Of a DNA stretch of 64,000 bases, positions 35,069 through 47,038 are shown piece by piece (position 1 is the stretch's first letter; every line of letters starts with the position of its first letter). The position numbers and the translations under genes were made by a program. The notes under the pieces are model-generated. The model was not told the DNA's origin. It saw nothing but the letters and a program-made list of their open reading frames with translations, and searched no databases. This DNA is from Linum tenue (Eukaryota > Streptophyta > Magnoliopsida > Malpighiales > Linaceae): contig CAMGYJ010000004.1 of assembly GCA_946122785.1 (NCBI GenBank), positions 56,428,679 through 56,492,678 of the forward strand, written 5' to 3'.

Positions 35069-35685
35069 ATAATATGATACCATCATAGTATATAAACATT
35101 AGATCAGTTAATAATGAAAGATTGACTATTATTCTTTTTTCATCATAACATCAATCAATGGTATCATACACGACATACAAATATTATATAATTTAATTTA
35201 TAGGTTACTTCATAATTCTTTTCTAAGAATTCAAATGTTAAGAATGAACTGAGCTCAAAGCATCATAATTGATCTTATTAATAAATCAAATTCTAGTAAA
35301 GCGAGATGCCAAAGCTCAACACTTTTAAAAAGGTATTTATAACTGGGAATCATAGGTCGCCGCCTGCTAGTTATGAACTGAGAACACAACATTCTTGTCA
35401 AATAGTTGGAAGATTTATGAAATGACAATACACAGAAGAAACCACAGGCATCCTTACAAATCAGACAAGAATATGTCCATAATCTAATATACACCCATAA
35501 CCATCTCAGTCAAACAACCCATAATGAAGGCCAAAGAAGAAGAAGAACCTACTTAAAACAATCAGAAGAGGTAAACTTAGGTTGCCGCCAAGCGAACGAT
35601 ACATCCCTGTAACCTTGCAACTTCAATTACCTCACAGACGCCACAAAAGCCTGGATGAACAATCTGACAGGCAATAGCCGTTTTA
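35069..35685. other. Intergenic region and probable 3' UTR of ARL8
   Basis: No gene or clear repeat is seen. The last 100 to 300 bases before 35686 are probably the transcribed 3' end of the minus-strand ARL8 gene. Confidence 0.4.
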
Positions 35686-38380
35686 TTAATTCTTCGACTT
35701 GGAATGCTTTACAAGCCAATCAATCACAGAATCTATGTTTGTCGAGTTCTTGCACGAGATCATGAAGCAGCAAACTTCCCTGTCCGTTATCGACTTCAGC
35801 CCCCTGCCAAAAGAGCAAACAAATTTCGAAAATTGAGAGGCCAAATCCTCCTGGTTTAGGTACCATTATAGAAAAATTAATGTTGCAAATAATTGATTTA
35901 AAGGATCTGAAAGGGGGGCTCCGTGTTACATCTCATCAGTTAAAGCCTGCTTAGACAGAGCTCCTGACTTGTCTATCTTGTTTCCAAGGACCAATAATGG
36001 GATGCCACTGAGGGATGGTTTGCTCAGCAAGTCATGCAGCTCACTCCTTGAGATGCTCAAGTTATCATGATCAGCAGCATCAACCACATACCTAAAGTTA
36101 ACAGCAAAACGTTCATCACCATTAAGCATCAGGAAACCCATCATCTACACCATTACATTAGGATAACAACAAATCAATCATTAATCAACTCATAAGAATA
36201 TAAGAAGACAAAAACCACTTGTTGTAGAAGCATTTGAGCCAGTCAAAATTTGATTGGATGATCATAATAAGATCATAAGTGCAAGTATCCCTGAGCTAAG
36301 ATGATGGCAACAATAAAACAACTAGAGGGGCTAAGAGTAACAAGTCAGAGACCCACACATATAATGGCATGCTTGCCTCCAAGATGCAAGCTTGACTTCC
36401 ATAGAAATCAGAGCAGAAAAAAATATGTCCGCAAGATTGTTGTTGTATACAATCAACTGTCTGCTAATGTGAATTGTGAACTCACAAGTAGAAGTCAAAG
36501 TTTACAGAAAAAGTGGTTTTTCTTTTTCTTTTATAAGGGTGAAATAGGTTTGTTTTTATAATTAGGTGCTACTTAAGAGATTCGAACCTGGGACCTCCGG
36601 TAATACCACTGGACCAAGCCCTTGTTCGCAAGTTTATTCAACTTGTTGAACTTTTGCAAATGGTATAGAGTAACAACTACACTGGATATGCAAGTTATAT
36701 TTCAACATGCTCAAACAAACCAATTTGTTTTCTAATTGGAGGTGAAACCAATAAAGTGTATCTTCAACAGAAAAGAGAATGCAACTAAAAGCCACTTGGG
36801 CAAACTACCTACTAATCAAAATTTGTCAACCAGAAGGATAATGGAATCGTAAGTCAAACTCACAAGTCTGCAAATTACTTGAGAACAGTTTTCTTACACA
36901 ATAGCTGAGACCGCACGGCAATATCGCTCCCACATACTGCGGAACCTAGGTTGACCACCAAGATCCCACAACTTAATGGTGACATTTCCTTTTGTTACTT
37001 TCCTCATGTTGAATCCCACCTGAAGGTCAAAACAACATGCTGTTATTAGTTCATCATCACAACATAAGGAGTTCACGGGAACTTCCAAAATTACTGACTC
37101 GGCAAGGAGGTTCAACATAAGTAAAGTGCAAAAAGGGACCAAAAGTTGTAACCAGAACTCACCGTTGGGATCATGTCTTCACTATATCCACCGGTCTTAA
37201 ATCACAAGAAAGAAGTCAGCATCAAGAAATATAGGAGCCAGACAAATGGCCTGCCTGAAAAGAATCAGTATAAAATGATACATGCATGAACCACCATACT
37301 TACAGCCACGACATTAACAAGAGAAGTCTTTCCGGCATTCTGAAGCCCTATCAGGGACAGCTCCATCTCCTGCTTGAAAAAGAGACTGCAATCACATAAC
37401 AAAATAGAAGGTTAAGAGCATGAATAAGCAAAACTAAAGATAACTTTTTAAAACAAAGTTCCCCAGGGTATGTCATGTGAGCTTCCAATATAACAAGCTA
37501 AACCACCCGGCAGGTTTCATTAACTATAATTCTTCACCTTATTCCAGCCACTTCACATATCAACTGAAGTTCCTACAACTTAACTATCACATAATACACA
37601 CCAGTCACTCTTAAATACTGCGAAGCTGCATCTCTCCCCAGCCAAGAATTAGCAAACCAGGAGTGTTCCTGTGGGAAGGCAAAATCCGGGCAAAGACTAC
37701 TGACCCTCTTCTTGTTTGTTCCTAGACGTCTGTTACGAGTCTGGGAAGTTTACAGCCTAACGAGAATTAAATTGCCAACTTTGCTAACTTGTCTACCTAC
37801 TTCAAGCCTGTTGTCCTTAAATCCGTGAACATGTATCCTATGCAACCACGATTTTCATAGCTTTAACTCCACGACTATACACAGAAATATAAAGAGTTCT
37901 GACCAGATCAAGATATCATATCGTCCAGACTACATGTAATCGTAAACATTTGGCCAATAGCCACAATCATACTCCTCCCAATTCCAATCTTGGAAAAGAG
38001 AACATAGACCGAGCAGAATACCATAGGAATTCCTAGCTAGAATGATCAGCTAAACATGAGGACAAAAGCTTCAGGGAATTCAATCACTCGCCCATTCCAT
38101 CTGAATTGAAACCTCAAAACCACGTAACAGAGCTCAAAACTAAGGCATAAGCTACATTTACCTCCATCCCCAAATCACAAAGAACTGCGGCAGCAAACAA
38201 ATTAAAGAGGACCAATCTCAACTAGAAACGATGGGAATTCAATTGCAAACAGCTAAATATAGCGAGCGATAAATAGATAGTAGCGTTTGGGGGGAGGGGA
38301 AAAAGAAGAGGGAAACAAAGGGAATTGAGAAGCGAGGCGAACCTGCGGAGCCAATTGAGCAAAGCTTCCCAAATACCCAT
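35686..38380 (-). CDS. ARL8: ADP-ribosylation factor-like GTPase ARL8 (ARLA1 type)
   Basis: ARL8 is a small GTPase of late endosome/lysosome or vacuole membranes; in Arabidopsis the same family also serves as a host factor for tobamovirus replication. Exons on the minus strand: 38380-38343, 37385-37304, 37195-37163, 37019-36898, 36091-35930, 35803-35686; 555 bases, 184 residues, the exact family length. The N-terminal amphipathic helix [16 protein letters not shown] precedes the guanine-nucleotide motifs: P-loop GLQNAGKTS, the effector region [38 protein letters not shown] (switch II, ARL8-specific), NKID (G4) and SCKN (G5). The C-terminus is [10 protein letters not shown]. All key nucleotide-binding residues are present. 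Intron 4 carries a tRNA-derived SINE. The gene stands alone, divergent from RPL26 with about 1.7 kb between their starts. Confidence 0.96.
36525..36622 (-). mobile_element. tRNA-derived SINE in ARL8 intron 4
   Basis: Read on the minus strand, GGGCTTGGTCCAGTGG carries an RNA polymerase III box A (36607-36618) and CCCAGGTTCGAATC a box B (GGTTCGAATC, 36579-36588), about 20 bp apart, much closer than in most tRNA genes. The sequence then runs into a short non-tRNA body and an A-rich tail (the T-rich stretch at 36521-36537). It lies in the same direction as ARL8 transcription. It cannot fold as a full tRNA, so a SINE head is the better reading. No clear target duplication was found. Confidence 0.6.
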
Positions 38381-38934
38381 CGCCGGCGACGAGGAGGATG
38401 AGAGATAGGGAAGAGAAAGAGAGGGAAGATCTGCGGTGGAAACTCGGGGAAGCTGGAATTGAAATTTGCAGGGAGCCGCGGAAAGACAAAAAAAAAAAAA
38501 AAAAAAGAGGAACGAGACAGATAGACAGGGAGGGAGACGGAAAGAGAGAGACACACAGAACACAACGCAAGACACCCACGCACTCTCTCGCTCTCTTTCT
38601 ATTGCCTCAAAATTCACCTCTGGCTGTCGACCTATCTCCTCACAGTCCTCCCGTAAATCCCTTTCGCCTTTTTCCGAATTCCGAATTCCGAATTCCGAAC
38701 AACACACAAACCACAAACAGTTTACTCTCTTTTGGAAGACAATTTATTTTTGGCGAGATATTTTATTCAATTTTATAGCCGATTTATTTCATGTATATAT
38801 ATATACGTGTCGCCTCACAGCTCATGGAATAATATTTCCTACCGACCAAATCCTGTAGAAAATAATAAAAAAGGAAATGTTTTTCTTCCTTATAACAACG
38901 ATGAAGATAGGCAAAACCGCAAAAGTTAGATGAG
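38381..38934. promoter_or_regulatory. ARL8 5' region with poly(A) run and (CCGAATT)n repeat
   Basis: This is the presumed promoter and 5' UTR of the minus-strand ARL8 gene. It holds a run of about 20 A residues near 38490-38508 (U-rich in the transcript), pyrimidine-rich leader sequence on the minus strand, and a perfect CCGAATT tandem of four units near 38675-38700. The long minus-strand open frames here are low-complexity Ser/Phe/Leu translations of UTR and are not genes. Confidence 0.45.
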
Positions 38935-39376
38935 GTTGTCGACCCGGTTTAGCTCGTTGGCTCGCCCAATCAAGTGGATTGAGAGTTAATAGTTCGATTG
39001 GTTTAGCCTGATTTATTTTAAATATATGAAAACATTCATTATATTATTCATACATTTATAAATAATATCAAATCTCATCTAACATATAATATTATACCAA
39101 AATAATATATCATACTTGGTTCCAACATATAGTAAAAATTCACTCATATTTAAATAACATAAAAATTCAAATGTTCAACTTAGAATTCCAATAGTAGTGT
39201 TAGGCGAAGAGAATAACCAGAAAAGAGGCGCATTTAGCAAAGCAAAGGAAAAAATGATGTAGTGTGATTTTCAAATAACCTTACAATGGATCAACGCTAC
39301 AAAATATGTGACCCTTTTTTCTCACCTGGTTAGGATCAACAGCTCAACCAACGAGCCGACCCACAAATGACAACCT
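38935..39376. mobile_element. Non-autonomous hAT-like repeat (second copy of the AAGGTTGTC family)
   Basis: The left end GAGGTTGTCGACCCGG and the reversed right end AGGTTGTCATTTGTGGGTCG form an imperfect inverted repeat. The body is collinear with 48784-49233 and with part of 22432-22740 (ATATGAAAA..., ATCTCATCTAACATAT, TTCAAATGTTCAACTTAG). The target duplication is not clear. The hAT element at 39385 was inserted right at its right border. Confidence 0.6.
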
Positions 39377-39384
39377 ATTGCTAA

Positions 39385-39866
39385 TAGGGCTGCAAATGAG
39401 CCAAGCTGCTCGCGAGAAACTAAGCTAAACCATGCTCAACTTGATAAGCTCGTGAGCTAGCTTGACTTGGTGGCTTGTTGAGCTAAGCTCGCGAGCTTAG
39501 TTGTTTAGAGCTTCTGGAATGATTAATTACTCTTCTGAACATTAACAAGATTGCTAATACATATGTGCATGGAAGTTGGTTGTTATTTATTGTTTCTAAT
39601 GTTCTTTTTGTCATTTAAATTATTATGTGTACACAATTTTCCGCAAGAATGATTTCAAATCGAACTTATCTTGAGTCGAGCTTATACTCAGCTTGACAAG
39701 CTGTGTTAATGCGCATTTATTGAGCTCGACCTGGATTATTTTTAATCGAGCTCGAGCTGGATTATTAAAATTCGAGTATGAGCCGAGCTCGAGCTGAAAA
39801 ATTTATAAACGAGTCAAGCTCAAACTAAGCAAAAATTTGACTCGACTCGGCTCGTTTGCCGCCCTA
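39385..39866. mobile_element. Non-autonomous hAT element, 482 bp, 8-bp TSD ATTGCTAA
   Basis: The left end TAGGGCTGCAAATGAGCCAA and the reversed right end TAGGGCGGCAAACGAGCCGA are inverted repeats. ATTGCTAA flanks at 39377-39384 and 39867-39874. Subterminal AGCTCGAGCT / GAGCTCG palindromes are dense. A truncated relative lies at about 54158-54739 in the opposite orientation. The element ends about 260 bp before the RPL26 start codon. Confidence 0.9.
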
Positions 39867-39923
39867 ATTGCTAACAATGAAAGGGCCTCCACCACTTCAG
39901 AGTTATTGAGCTGGCCCTACTGA

Positions 39924-40023
39924 GGCCCATCTTTGATTTGCAAAAAAAAAACATCTAGTCAGTTCAGCCCAGCCCAATGATATTCCCCTCTTCTTCCAAA
40001 ACCCTAATCTCGGCCGCTATAAA
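39924..40023 (+). promoter_or_regulatory. RPL26 core promoter: site II motifs, telo-box, TATA box
   Basis: Site II-type elements are seen as GGCCCA at 39924-39929 and a double AGCCCAGCCCA at 39966-39976 (TGGGCT on the other strand). A perfect telo-box AAACCCTAA lies at 39999-40007 and TATAAA at 40018-40023, 107 bp before the start codon. The site II plus telo-box pair is the known promoter signature of plant ribosomal protein genes, read by TCP factors and telo-box binders. The TRB-family protein encoded at 25408-27302 in this same window belongs to the class that binds telo-boxes. Confidence 0.75.
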
Positions 40024-40129
40024 GACTTCCGCTTCCAGAAATTTTGCTTTTTGTTCACCTCTCATTTTCGCAGTACCAGCTCCAGAACCCTAGCCGCCGT
40101 CGGCAAACTACAGACCACACCCAGACACT

Positions 40130-40570
40130 ATGAAGTACAATCCAAGAGTTTCCTCTTCCCGGCGCAAGAACCGGAAGGCTCACTTCACGGCGCCCTCGTC
40201 GGTCCGCCGTATCCTGATGAGCGCCCCGCTCTCCACCGACCTCCGCCAAAAGTATAACGTGAGGTCCATGCCGGTGCGCAAGGACGACGAGGTTCAGGTG
40301 GTCCGCGGCACATACAAGGGCCGCGAGGGCAAGGTTGTCCAGGTCTACCGCCGCAAGTGGGTGATCCACATCGAGCGCATCACCAGGGAGAAGGTGAACG
40401 GATCGACCGTCAACGTCGGAGTCCACCCTTCCAAGGTCGTCGTCACCAAGCTGAAGCTCGACAAGGACCGCAAGTCGCTGCTCGACCGCAAGGCTAAGGG
40501 GCGCGCCGCCGCCGACAAGGACAAGGGCACCAAGTTCACTGCTGAGGATATTATGCAGAGCGTCGATTAG
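40130..40570 (+). CDS. RPL26: 60S ribosomal protein L26 (uL24), cytosolic
   Basis: This is a protein of the large cytosolic ribosomal subunit near the polypeptide exit tunnel. The single open exon encodes 146 residues, the family length, with no intron, as is usual for plant RPL26 genes. The sequence begins [19 protein letters not shown] and continues with [20 protein letters not shown] and a KOW motif (about residues 47-80: [20 protein letters not shown]), then [20 protein letters not shown]. The C-terminus is Lys/Asp/Arg-rich and ends in [11 protein letters not shown]. The coding GC content (high third-position C/G) is well above the AT-rich surroundings, as expected for a highly expressed gene. 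The long antisense open frame over the same region is a by-product of this codon use. Confidence 0.98.
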   Translation: MKYNPRVSSSRRKNRKAHFTAPSSVRRILMSAPLSTDLRQKYNVRSMPVRKDDEVQVVRGTYKGREGKVVQVYRRKWVIHIERITREKVNGSTVNVGVHPSKVVVTKLKLDKDRKSLLDRKAKGRAAADKDKGTKFTAEDIMQSVD

Positions 40571-41930
40571 TTGTGGTTTTCCCCGGTGGACATTTTGTTG
40601 TGTTTCTGCTGGCTCTGATTTCTTACTGATGGAAGTTGGTCTTATTCGAATGGTAGGATGGTTACGGAGGCGCAGGAGAACAATTGTCGGAGTATTGAAG
40701 TTTTGGATGGTATTACTTTCTGTTACGACCAGTAATATGGGTTTCATGTTATCTCATTATGGCCTCTGTCAACTGGATATTGCTCTTGTCAAGCTTATAC
40801 ATTTTCGAGTATCTGAATTTTGTGTGTTTGATGTTGTGTTTAATTCGCCTTGTTTCCGTGGTGGTCATGCTTATCGAATTGCGATTTTAGTATCATCACT
40901 CTGGGTGATTTTAATGTAGGTGAAAACGGTTTCCCATAAGGTTGTTGGGCATTGGTTTGTTTGTTTGAATGATAGGGCAATTGCAGTGCTTGTTTCAGAT
41001 GTTATATGGTTCTTAATGTCGCTAGTTGTTGTTTACAGAGTCCTGCGTGTCTCATTGTAGGCATTCTGTTCATCGAAATGCCTACAAAGTCCTACAAGCC
41101 TAACTATTAGATATGGTTTCTCATGTCGAACAGTTTTTGAACTGCTGGTGAGAAGATTTTGAACATGGTTTGGTTGGCGTTGGCAATTGCCCTGAAATAT
41201 TTGTTCTGCCACTTCTCTTGTTCATGTTATGATTTGGAACATGTTATGGTTGGCATTTGCATCGGCATTCTAGCGTAATGCTGGATTTGTTAGAGTTGCA
41301 CAATTTGCTGATCTGGGTCCTTTGACTAAATAACAATACCTTGATCAGCAATGTTCAACTTTATGCAGAGAAACATATACTGTTTGATGTAATGCTAGAA
41401 GGTTGTTTTAGAATTAGAGCTGTTGTTCCTACAAGTTTTAGGAGCCGTATGGTCTTGTAATAGGGGAAACTTATGCCTCGATATTATGGTCTGGTCAGTG
41501 CCTGGAAGTAAGTTACTGACTGCTTTGAACAGTTTCTGCATGCAGTTTCTTTCCTTGCCCAAGGTTGGATGTTCTCTCTTTCAGAGTCTTCAATTTTCCA
41601 TATATCTTGAGCAATTTCGAATACACTCTACGTTGTATGTTAATGTCTTAATGATGCATAGGCTTCCTATTCAATATTTCTTTCTGTTTTCTTTCATTAT
41701 TGCGCCCCTATCTATACTTGTCAGTATCTTTGTGATGTTGGGCAAGCAAATGAACGTGTTTTGGTGCTTGTTGGGAAAATCATTATGTATTGATGTTGGG
41801 TTTCATATATTTGTAAATGGAAGATATTTGATGCCAATCCTAACAAAATCAAGTATAACTAAGGTAGGGATGTAGTAAAGTGGCTTGTTTGTATTTCAGG
41901 CGAACTTTAGGCTTATTATTACTTTGCTCC
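40571..41930. other. RPL26 3' UTR and downstream intergenic sequence
   Basis: The 3' UTR probably covers the first 300 to 400 bases. The plus-strand open frame at 41423-41875 (150 codons, hydrophobic, no conserved motif) has a T-rich composition typical of non-coding DNA and I do not support it as a gene. Nothing else is recognised. Confidence 0.4.
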
Positions 41931-44900
41931 GAACTACTATTTAATCAACTAGGGTTGACTCCCTCTAACTATAGGTTGTTACGGGAATAATTTAATGGTG
42001 TCTCGAGGTGTGGAGGCCACGAAGGTAGGGATCTACGCAATGGTCATGTAATCGTCTCCTCTCCTAGTTAGGATAGTGGGTCTAATGTCACCTCAATCGG
42101 GTTACCTAAATAGGTGTAGGTTCTACCTCCAAACGGACATAGTTTGTTTACACACAAGTAGGGCAAGTCGATGGTCACCTAACCTACTAGCATCGACTAG
42201 GTGAGACCTAGCTAGAAGGGGATGGTCACCTTGACTTCTAGTTAGTCCTCTAGGTCGACTAATTAGGTAGGAGGCATTAAAAAACATCTTATCCTAAGTA
42301 GAAGTTTTAAGCACTCTAGTCAAACTCCAATACACCATAAACCCATGTGTAAAGTAAAAATAATTTCCTTATTATCTAGGTTGTAACTAAAGCAAATTGG
42401 ATACAGAGAATCCCACACTAATTGATGTATAGAGCACTCTTGACCTAAGGATATTGAATTATCACTTAGGTTAAGAACATATCAATCTCAATCAAGCAAG
42501 AGATTTATGCACAAACATCAAATAGAGATAGATCAGGCTTAAAATCATTCATACACAAACATCAAATAGAGGGTTCATCTTCCCTAAACAACCTTATGGA
42601 TTCAAGTCTATGTACATAGATGAACAAAATACAAACTAAAAAGGGGGAAGTTGGCTCTCCTCAGTCAAGTGCAAAAAAGGGGATATTTATAGTGTCCTGG
42701 CACTGATCACGGCCTCGAGGGCGCGACCCGATGGGACGAGAGTGACCAATGCAGTGACTAGTCTGAAACAACATCGAATCGCATGAATCTTTGTGTTTTG
42801 ACATCGTCTTCAAGTTCCTAGATCGCAACCTCCATCATGAGATCACGATCGCGATTTTTTGTGTCACAAGCATGATCTTTTTCGTGGTTGAAGAGCTCCT
42901 TGGCCTCAATTCAAGTGTCGAAACTTTCTTCCCTGTTGTTGGTTACTTGGTGAAGTGCTAGGCCACTGATCAAGGCCGCTGGAAAAGCAAAAAATACGAC
43001 AAAGTGGGGTTGATTTCTCCATGAAATCTTCATATCAAGCTAACCCGTGTCGAAATGGATGTTTTTCAAATACGAACGAAAATAGGCCTAAACTAGCTTG
43101 ATTTTTTGGCCTAGAAACGGTGATTTAGCACGCAAATGTCTCAAGAATGAGGGGCAAAATAACACCTATTTTAGTAGCCATTCATCTGTTGATGAATATG
43201 TGCATTTTTACACTTATTTGTGTGCTTGTTGGTAGGCAAGCATGAGTAGTTCTGCTACATATACCTCTGTCCATGAGGGGACGTAAATGGGAGGATGGAA
43301 GTATTGAAAATGTGAAGTTGGATGCGGTAAAGCTATCTGATCTTCCATGTAAATTGTCCCAAAAGGCACTCCCATTACTCTAGAACGGGTTGGCACAACA
43401 TGTTGCATTAGACGTTACACCCCACTTTATTCTCTCTTTATTCTTCTTTTTGTACGCTTGTTGCGAGAAAGCACGGAACCAAGCACCTTTCCGATGGCCT
43501 AACCAAGATAACTAGGGTTCACTCACATTCAAATCTATCATTAATCATTTGTCAAACACACATACCCACCTACATTAAGAAATCAAACACAAGCACTTCG
43601 ACTCAAGACATACAACGCATTACGATCATCAACATTGGTCGAGATAATTGGGAGCAAGATTCAACGATCCAAAGCAAGTAATCGCGTTGCAAGCAAAGGA
43701 GCCAACTTGGAGCCCTCAATTTTTTTTTTAATAAAAAAAGGGCATGCAAAGCTCCAAGTGGTCAAGTTGTGCTAGATTATCGTCCACAATCACTCTAAAA
43801 GCACACTCTCTCTCGTTCAAACATTCATAGCATAAGAAAGATAAATCGATAACAAGCATTAATGCGCAATCCCCACACATAAGGAACACATTGTCCTCAA
43901 TGTGAGCACCAGTGAAGGATATGGGAACGAGGTTACTAATTTGGTGATGTTGAGTTGATGGTAGGATGGAAGGGTTGGGCAGGTGGGATCGATTGCTGAG
44001 AAACATCCACGAGAAAAATAACTAAGAAAAAGATCAATCACATTCACGAAAAGATAAATTAAACAACACAAGTACTAATTAATATAAGTAGAATTTATAC
44101 TAAGTACTAAAATAGAAAAAACACACATACTACTAACATCTTACATATATCATTATTTAAATTATAGAAACAAGAAAAAGATAAAGAAATGGTCCTCCCA
44201 AAACCAAGAAATCCCCTTTTGAACTTGATCTCTCGGCCTTCTAGATGACACTTCTAGTTGTTGGTATTGTTGTTCTTGTGGTTGCTCCTCGACTTGAGGT
44301 TATGGTTGTTCTTCTTGGATTTGTGGTTCTTCTTGTCGAGGGCGGGTTCAGTTTCTTCGTGTGTGATACTTAGGATTAGAGCCCTCCACAAAGGTAATGA
44401 GAAGAAAAGTCAAAGTTTGAACTCACGACTCTAGAAGCATGTCAAAACAAAAAATGAAAAATGATTCGAAGTCGCAAACTCAAATATCACGCATCAAAGA
44501 TTCAATCTCAAGTCATTAACACACTCCTAAGGGTCTATCTTTAATAAATAAAGTTCAATTGATAAGCAATTGATAAAGATATACAAGTGAAAGTTCACCG
44601 AGCACTTGATGCGAGACATTAAAACTTCATAAACTCATGAAATTCAAACCCACCAAGGTATCCAAGCACCTATTGCACTAGCCATGCCGTTCCCTAGACC
44701 TAAGTAGCTTAGTAGGTAGGCTAGCACAATTTCTCGACAACAACAACATTTCAACAATTCATCATTCATCACTTCACCATATTCCATTAAAATTCATTCT
44801 TAACTATCAAGGTCATTCACTATCACTCCACTACAAATAATTCTAAAAACAAGATTCAGTTATGTAAGTTCTTTATTCAAAGGTAATGAGAAGAAAAGTC

Positions 44901-45411
44901 AAACTGATGTTGGGGTGCCTCCCAACTAGCCCATCTTTCACGTCTTATCATCAAATGCTTGCCTTAAGTTCTCGGTCCAACTTAAAACCTCCTTGAGATT
45001 GAGGTTCTCATTGGACAAAATTGAGTCTCAAGTCTTTATCGGTCTTCCAATCATTCGGTGAAGGCTCATGTAGAAGAGAATGTTTGAGACACCGCCAATT
45101 GAACCTCACTTCACTTCTCTTTTTCATCTCTATACTTCGAACCAAATCAAGTATCCTCGAAGGGTCATTATCAGATCCACCAAGAGGGATTGATGATACC
45201 ATGGCCTCGTCTCACCAAAGAGTTGTTGAAAAAGGATCCGATGCAAGGAGTCCTTCAAGGTCGGGTGACCTTTTGTGGTCAAAGTAAATGGCCTCTTCGA
45301 GCATACTAGCGTTAGCGTTGATGAACCCCAATTCATCTTCATCCTCTTCTTCAACCTCCTCTCTCTCTTCTTTCTTGGTGTCCTCCTCAATTTGGTATTC
45401 AACCTCATCAT

Positions 45412-46210
45412 TAGGGGTGTTCAAATGGTTACCATGGTTATTACCAAACCAAATAAGGCTAAATTTCATTAACCATGGAATACAATATCATAACCAAACT
45501 TATACAACAACCAAATTAACCAAATTAAAGTTTAAATTGGTTTGGTTAATTGGTTAACCAGATTAACCAATATAAAATCACATTATCATTAAGGGAGAAA
45601 ATTTCGGTTAATTTATCAATTCACAATTTATATAATGAATAAAACATAACAATCAACACATAGTTATAGTTGACCCTTAACATAAATACATGAAACTAAG
45701 ATATTTATCTTACGGTTAGTATAGAAAGATTCACCTAACAAAAATTTATCACAATGGTATGGGTTAATGAATTTTTGTGTTTGTTTGAATTGACTTAGTC
45801 TTTTAGCAATTTTCATAGGCTGAAAAGTACCTTGCTTTCAAGTTTTCATCCAACATAATGTATGAGATTTATCTAAATTAGGCGTTCATATGTTGTGGTC
45901 TACACTCTACATATACAAATATACATTATAGGAACAATATCAAGCTTTATATTTTATGAGTCTAAAAGGGATGAACGTTTAACTCTTGAGTGGTTATTCA
46001 AAGTATTAAGTATGTGTATATATTAGATATATGACTAATTATTTATCTGGTTAATTTGGTTTGGCTGGTTAGTAGTGTCTAAAACCTAACCAAACAAGCT
46101 AAAATCTTTAACCAAACCAAACCAATTATCCAAATTATCCAAACTAAATTATCCAAATAGTATTGGTTAAAACGGTTACCACGGTAACCACACCGTTCGA
46201 ACACCCCCTA
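45412..46210. mobile_element. Non-autonomous hAT element, 799 bp, 8-bp TSD CTCATCAT
   Basis: The left end TAGGGGTGTTCAAATGGTTA and the reversed right end TAGGGGGTGTTCGAACGGTG are inverted repeats. CTCATCAT lies at 45404-45411 and 46211-46218. The ends are rich in GGTTACC / GGTTAACC / AACCAAAC words. There is no transposase. It interrupts the acidic reading frame of the surrounding LTR-retrotransposon relic. Confidence 0.9.
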
Positions 46211-47015
46211 CTCATCATCCTCTTTGCTCAACTCTTCACCCTCATTGACCTCATTTACGCTCCCATCTCTTTTACTTCCTCCTCTGGTTCAATAGGTGTA
46301 CGAATGTGGTCATTAGCAAGATCTTCGTTAGGTTGACCATCGTGCTCCTCTTGATTTTCCATCATCTTGCGTCGTTCGTCCTCCGCTTCACTTTCAAACC
46401 TTATGTAGAAGCAACCCGGAGCAAGGTTAGGAGCACTAGTATCTGTGTACTCGATCCCTATTCCGAAGCGCTCTATGGCTAAGTCCACTGTGATTTTGGC
46501 ATTTGGTGATCGAGTGGGATGAAACTTCTCTTCATTCTTGCTTGAACTTTCTCCCTTCTCCCTTGACTAGGTGAGACTCTAATTAGAAGGGGATGGTCAC
46601 CTCGATCTCTAGCTAGCCTTCTAGGTCGACTAATCAAGGTAAGCGACATTCACACCCATCTAATCCTAATTAGAAGCTTTAAGCACCCTAGTCAAACTCA
46701 AATACACCATAAATCCATGTGTAAAGTAATTATAATTTTCCTATTATCTAAGTTGCAACTAAGGCAAATGGGATACACAACATCCTAGACTAATTGATGT
46801 CTAGATCACCCTTGACCTAAGGTGATTGAACTATCACCTAGGTTAAGAACAAATCAATCTTAATCAAGCAAGAGTTTTATGCACAAACATCAAATAGACA
46901 TAGATTATAGGCTCAAAATCATTCATACATAAGACCCATACACGATCTATGGGTTCATCTTCCATAAACAACCTTAGGGATTCAAGTCATAAAGAGAGAA
47001 ATAAAATACAAAACC

Positions 47016-47038
47016 GGGGGGGGGGGGGGGGGGGGGGG
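47016..47038. repeat. Uninterrupted run of 23 G
   Basis: A G23 homopolymer lies in the right-hand LTR-like arm. The corresponding place in the left-hand arm (about 42640) reads AAAAAGGGGGAAG, so the run has expanded in this copy or is partly an assembly artefact. Confidence 0.8.

Noticed and set aside
36579..36618. A tRNA gene
   Set aside because: Box A and box B are too close and no acceptor or anticodon stems can be drawn; a SINE head fits better.
38222..38716. 164-codon minus-strand frame (and two overlapping ones) over the ARL8 start
   Set aside because: Low-complexity Ser/Phe/Leu/Pro translation of UTR and exon 1 in the wrong frame; the ARL8 exon structure accounts for the region.
38935..39376. 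A clear 8-bp target duplication for this hAT-like copy
   Set aside because: Flanking words GTTAGAT and ATTGCTAA do not match well enough; the later hAT insertion at the border obscures it.
40055..40747. 230-codon minus-strand open frame opposite RPL26
   Set aside because: It is the mirror of a GC-rich, highly codon-biased gene; it has no recognisable domain, and its frame is explained by third-position C/G in RPL26.
41423..41875. 150-codon plus-strand frame downstream of RPL26
   Set aside because: T-rich composition, no motif, no splice or promoter context, and it overlaps the probable UTR/intergenic zone.
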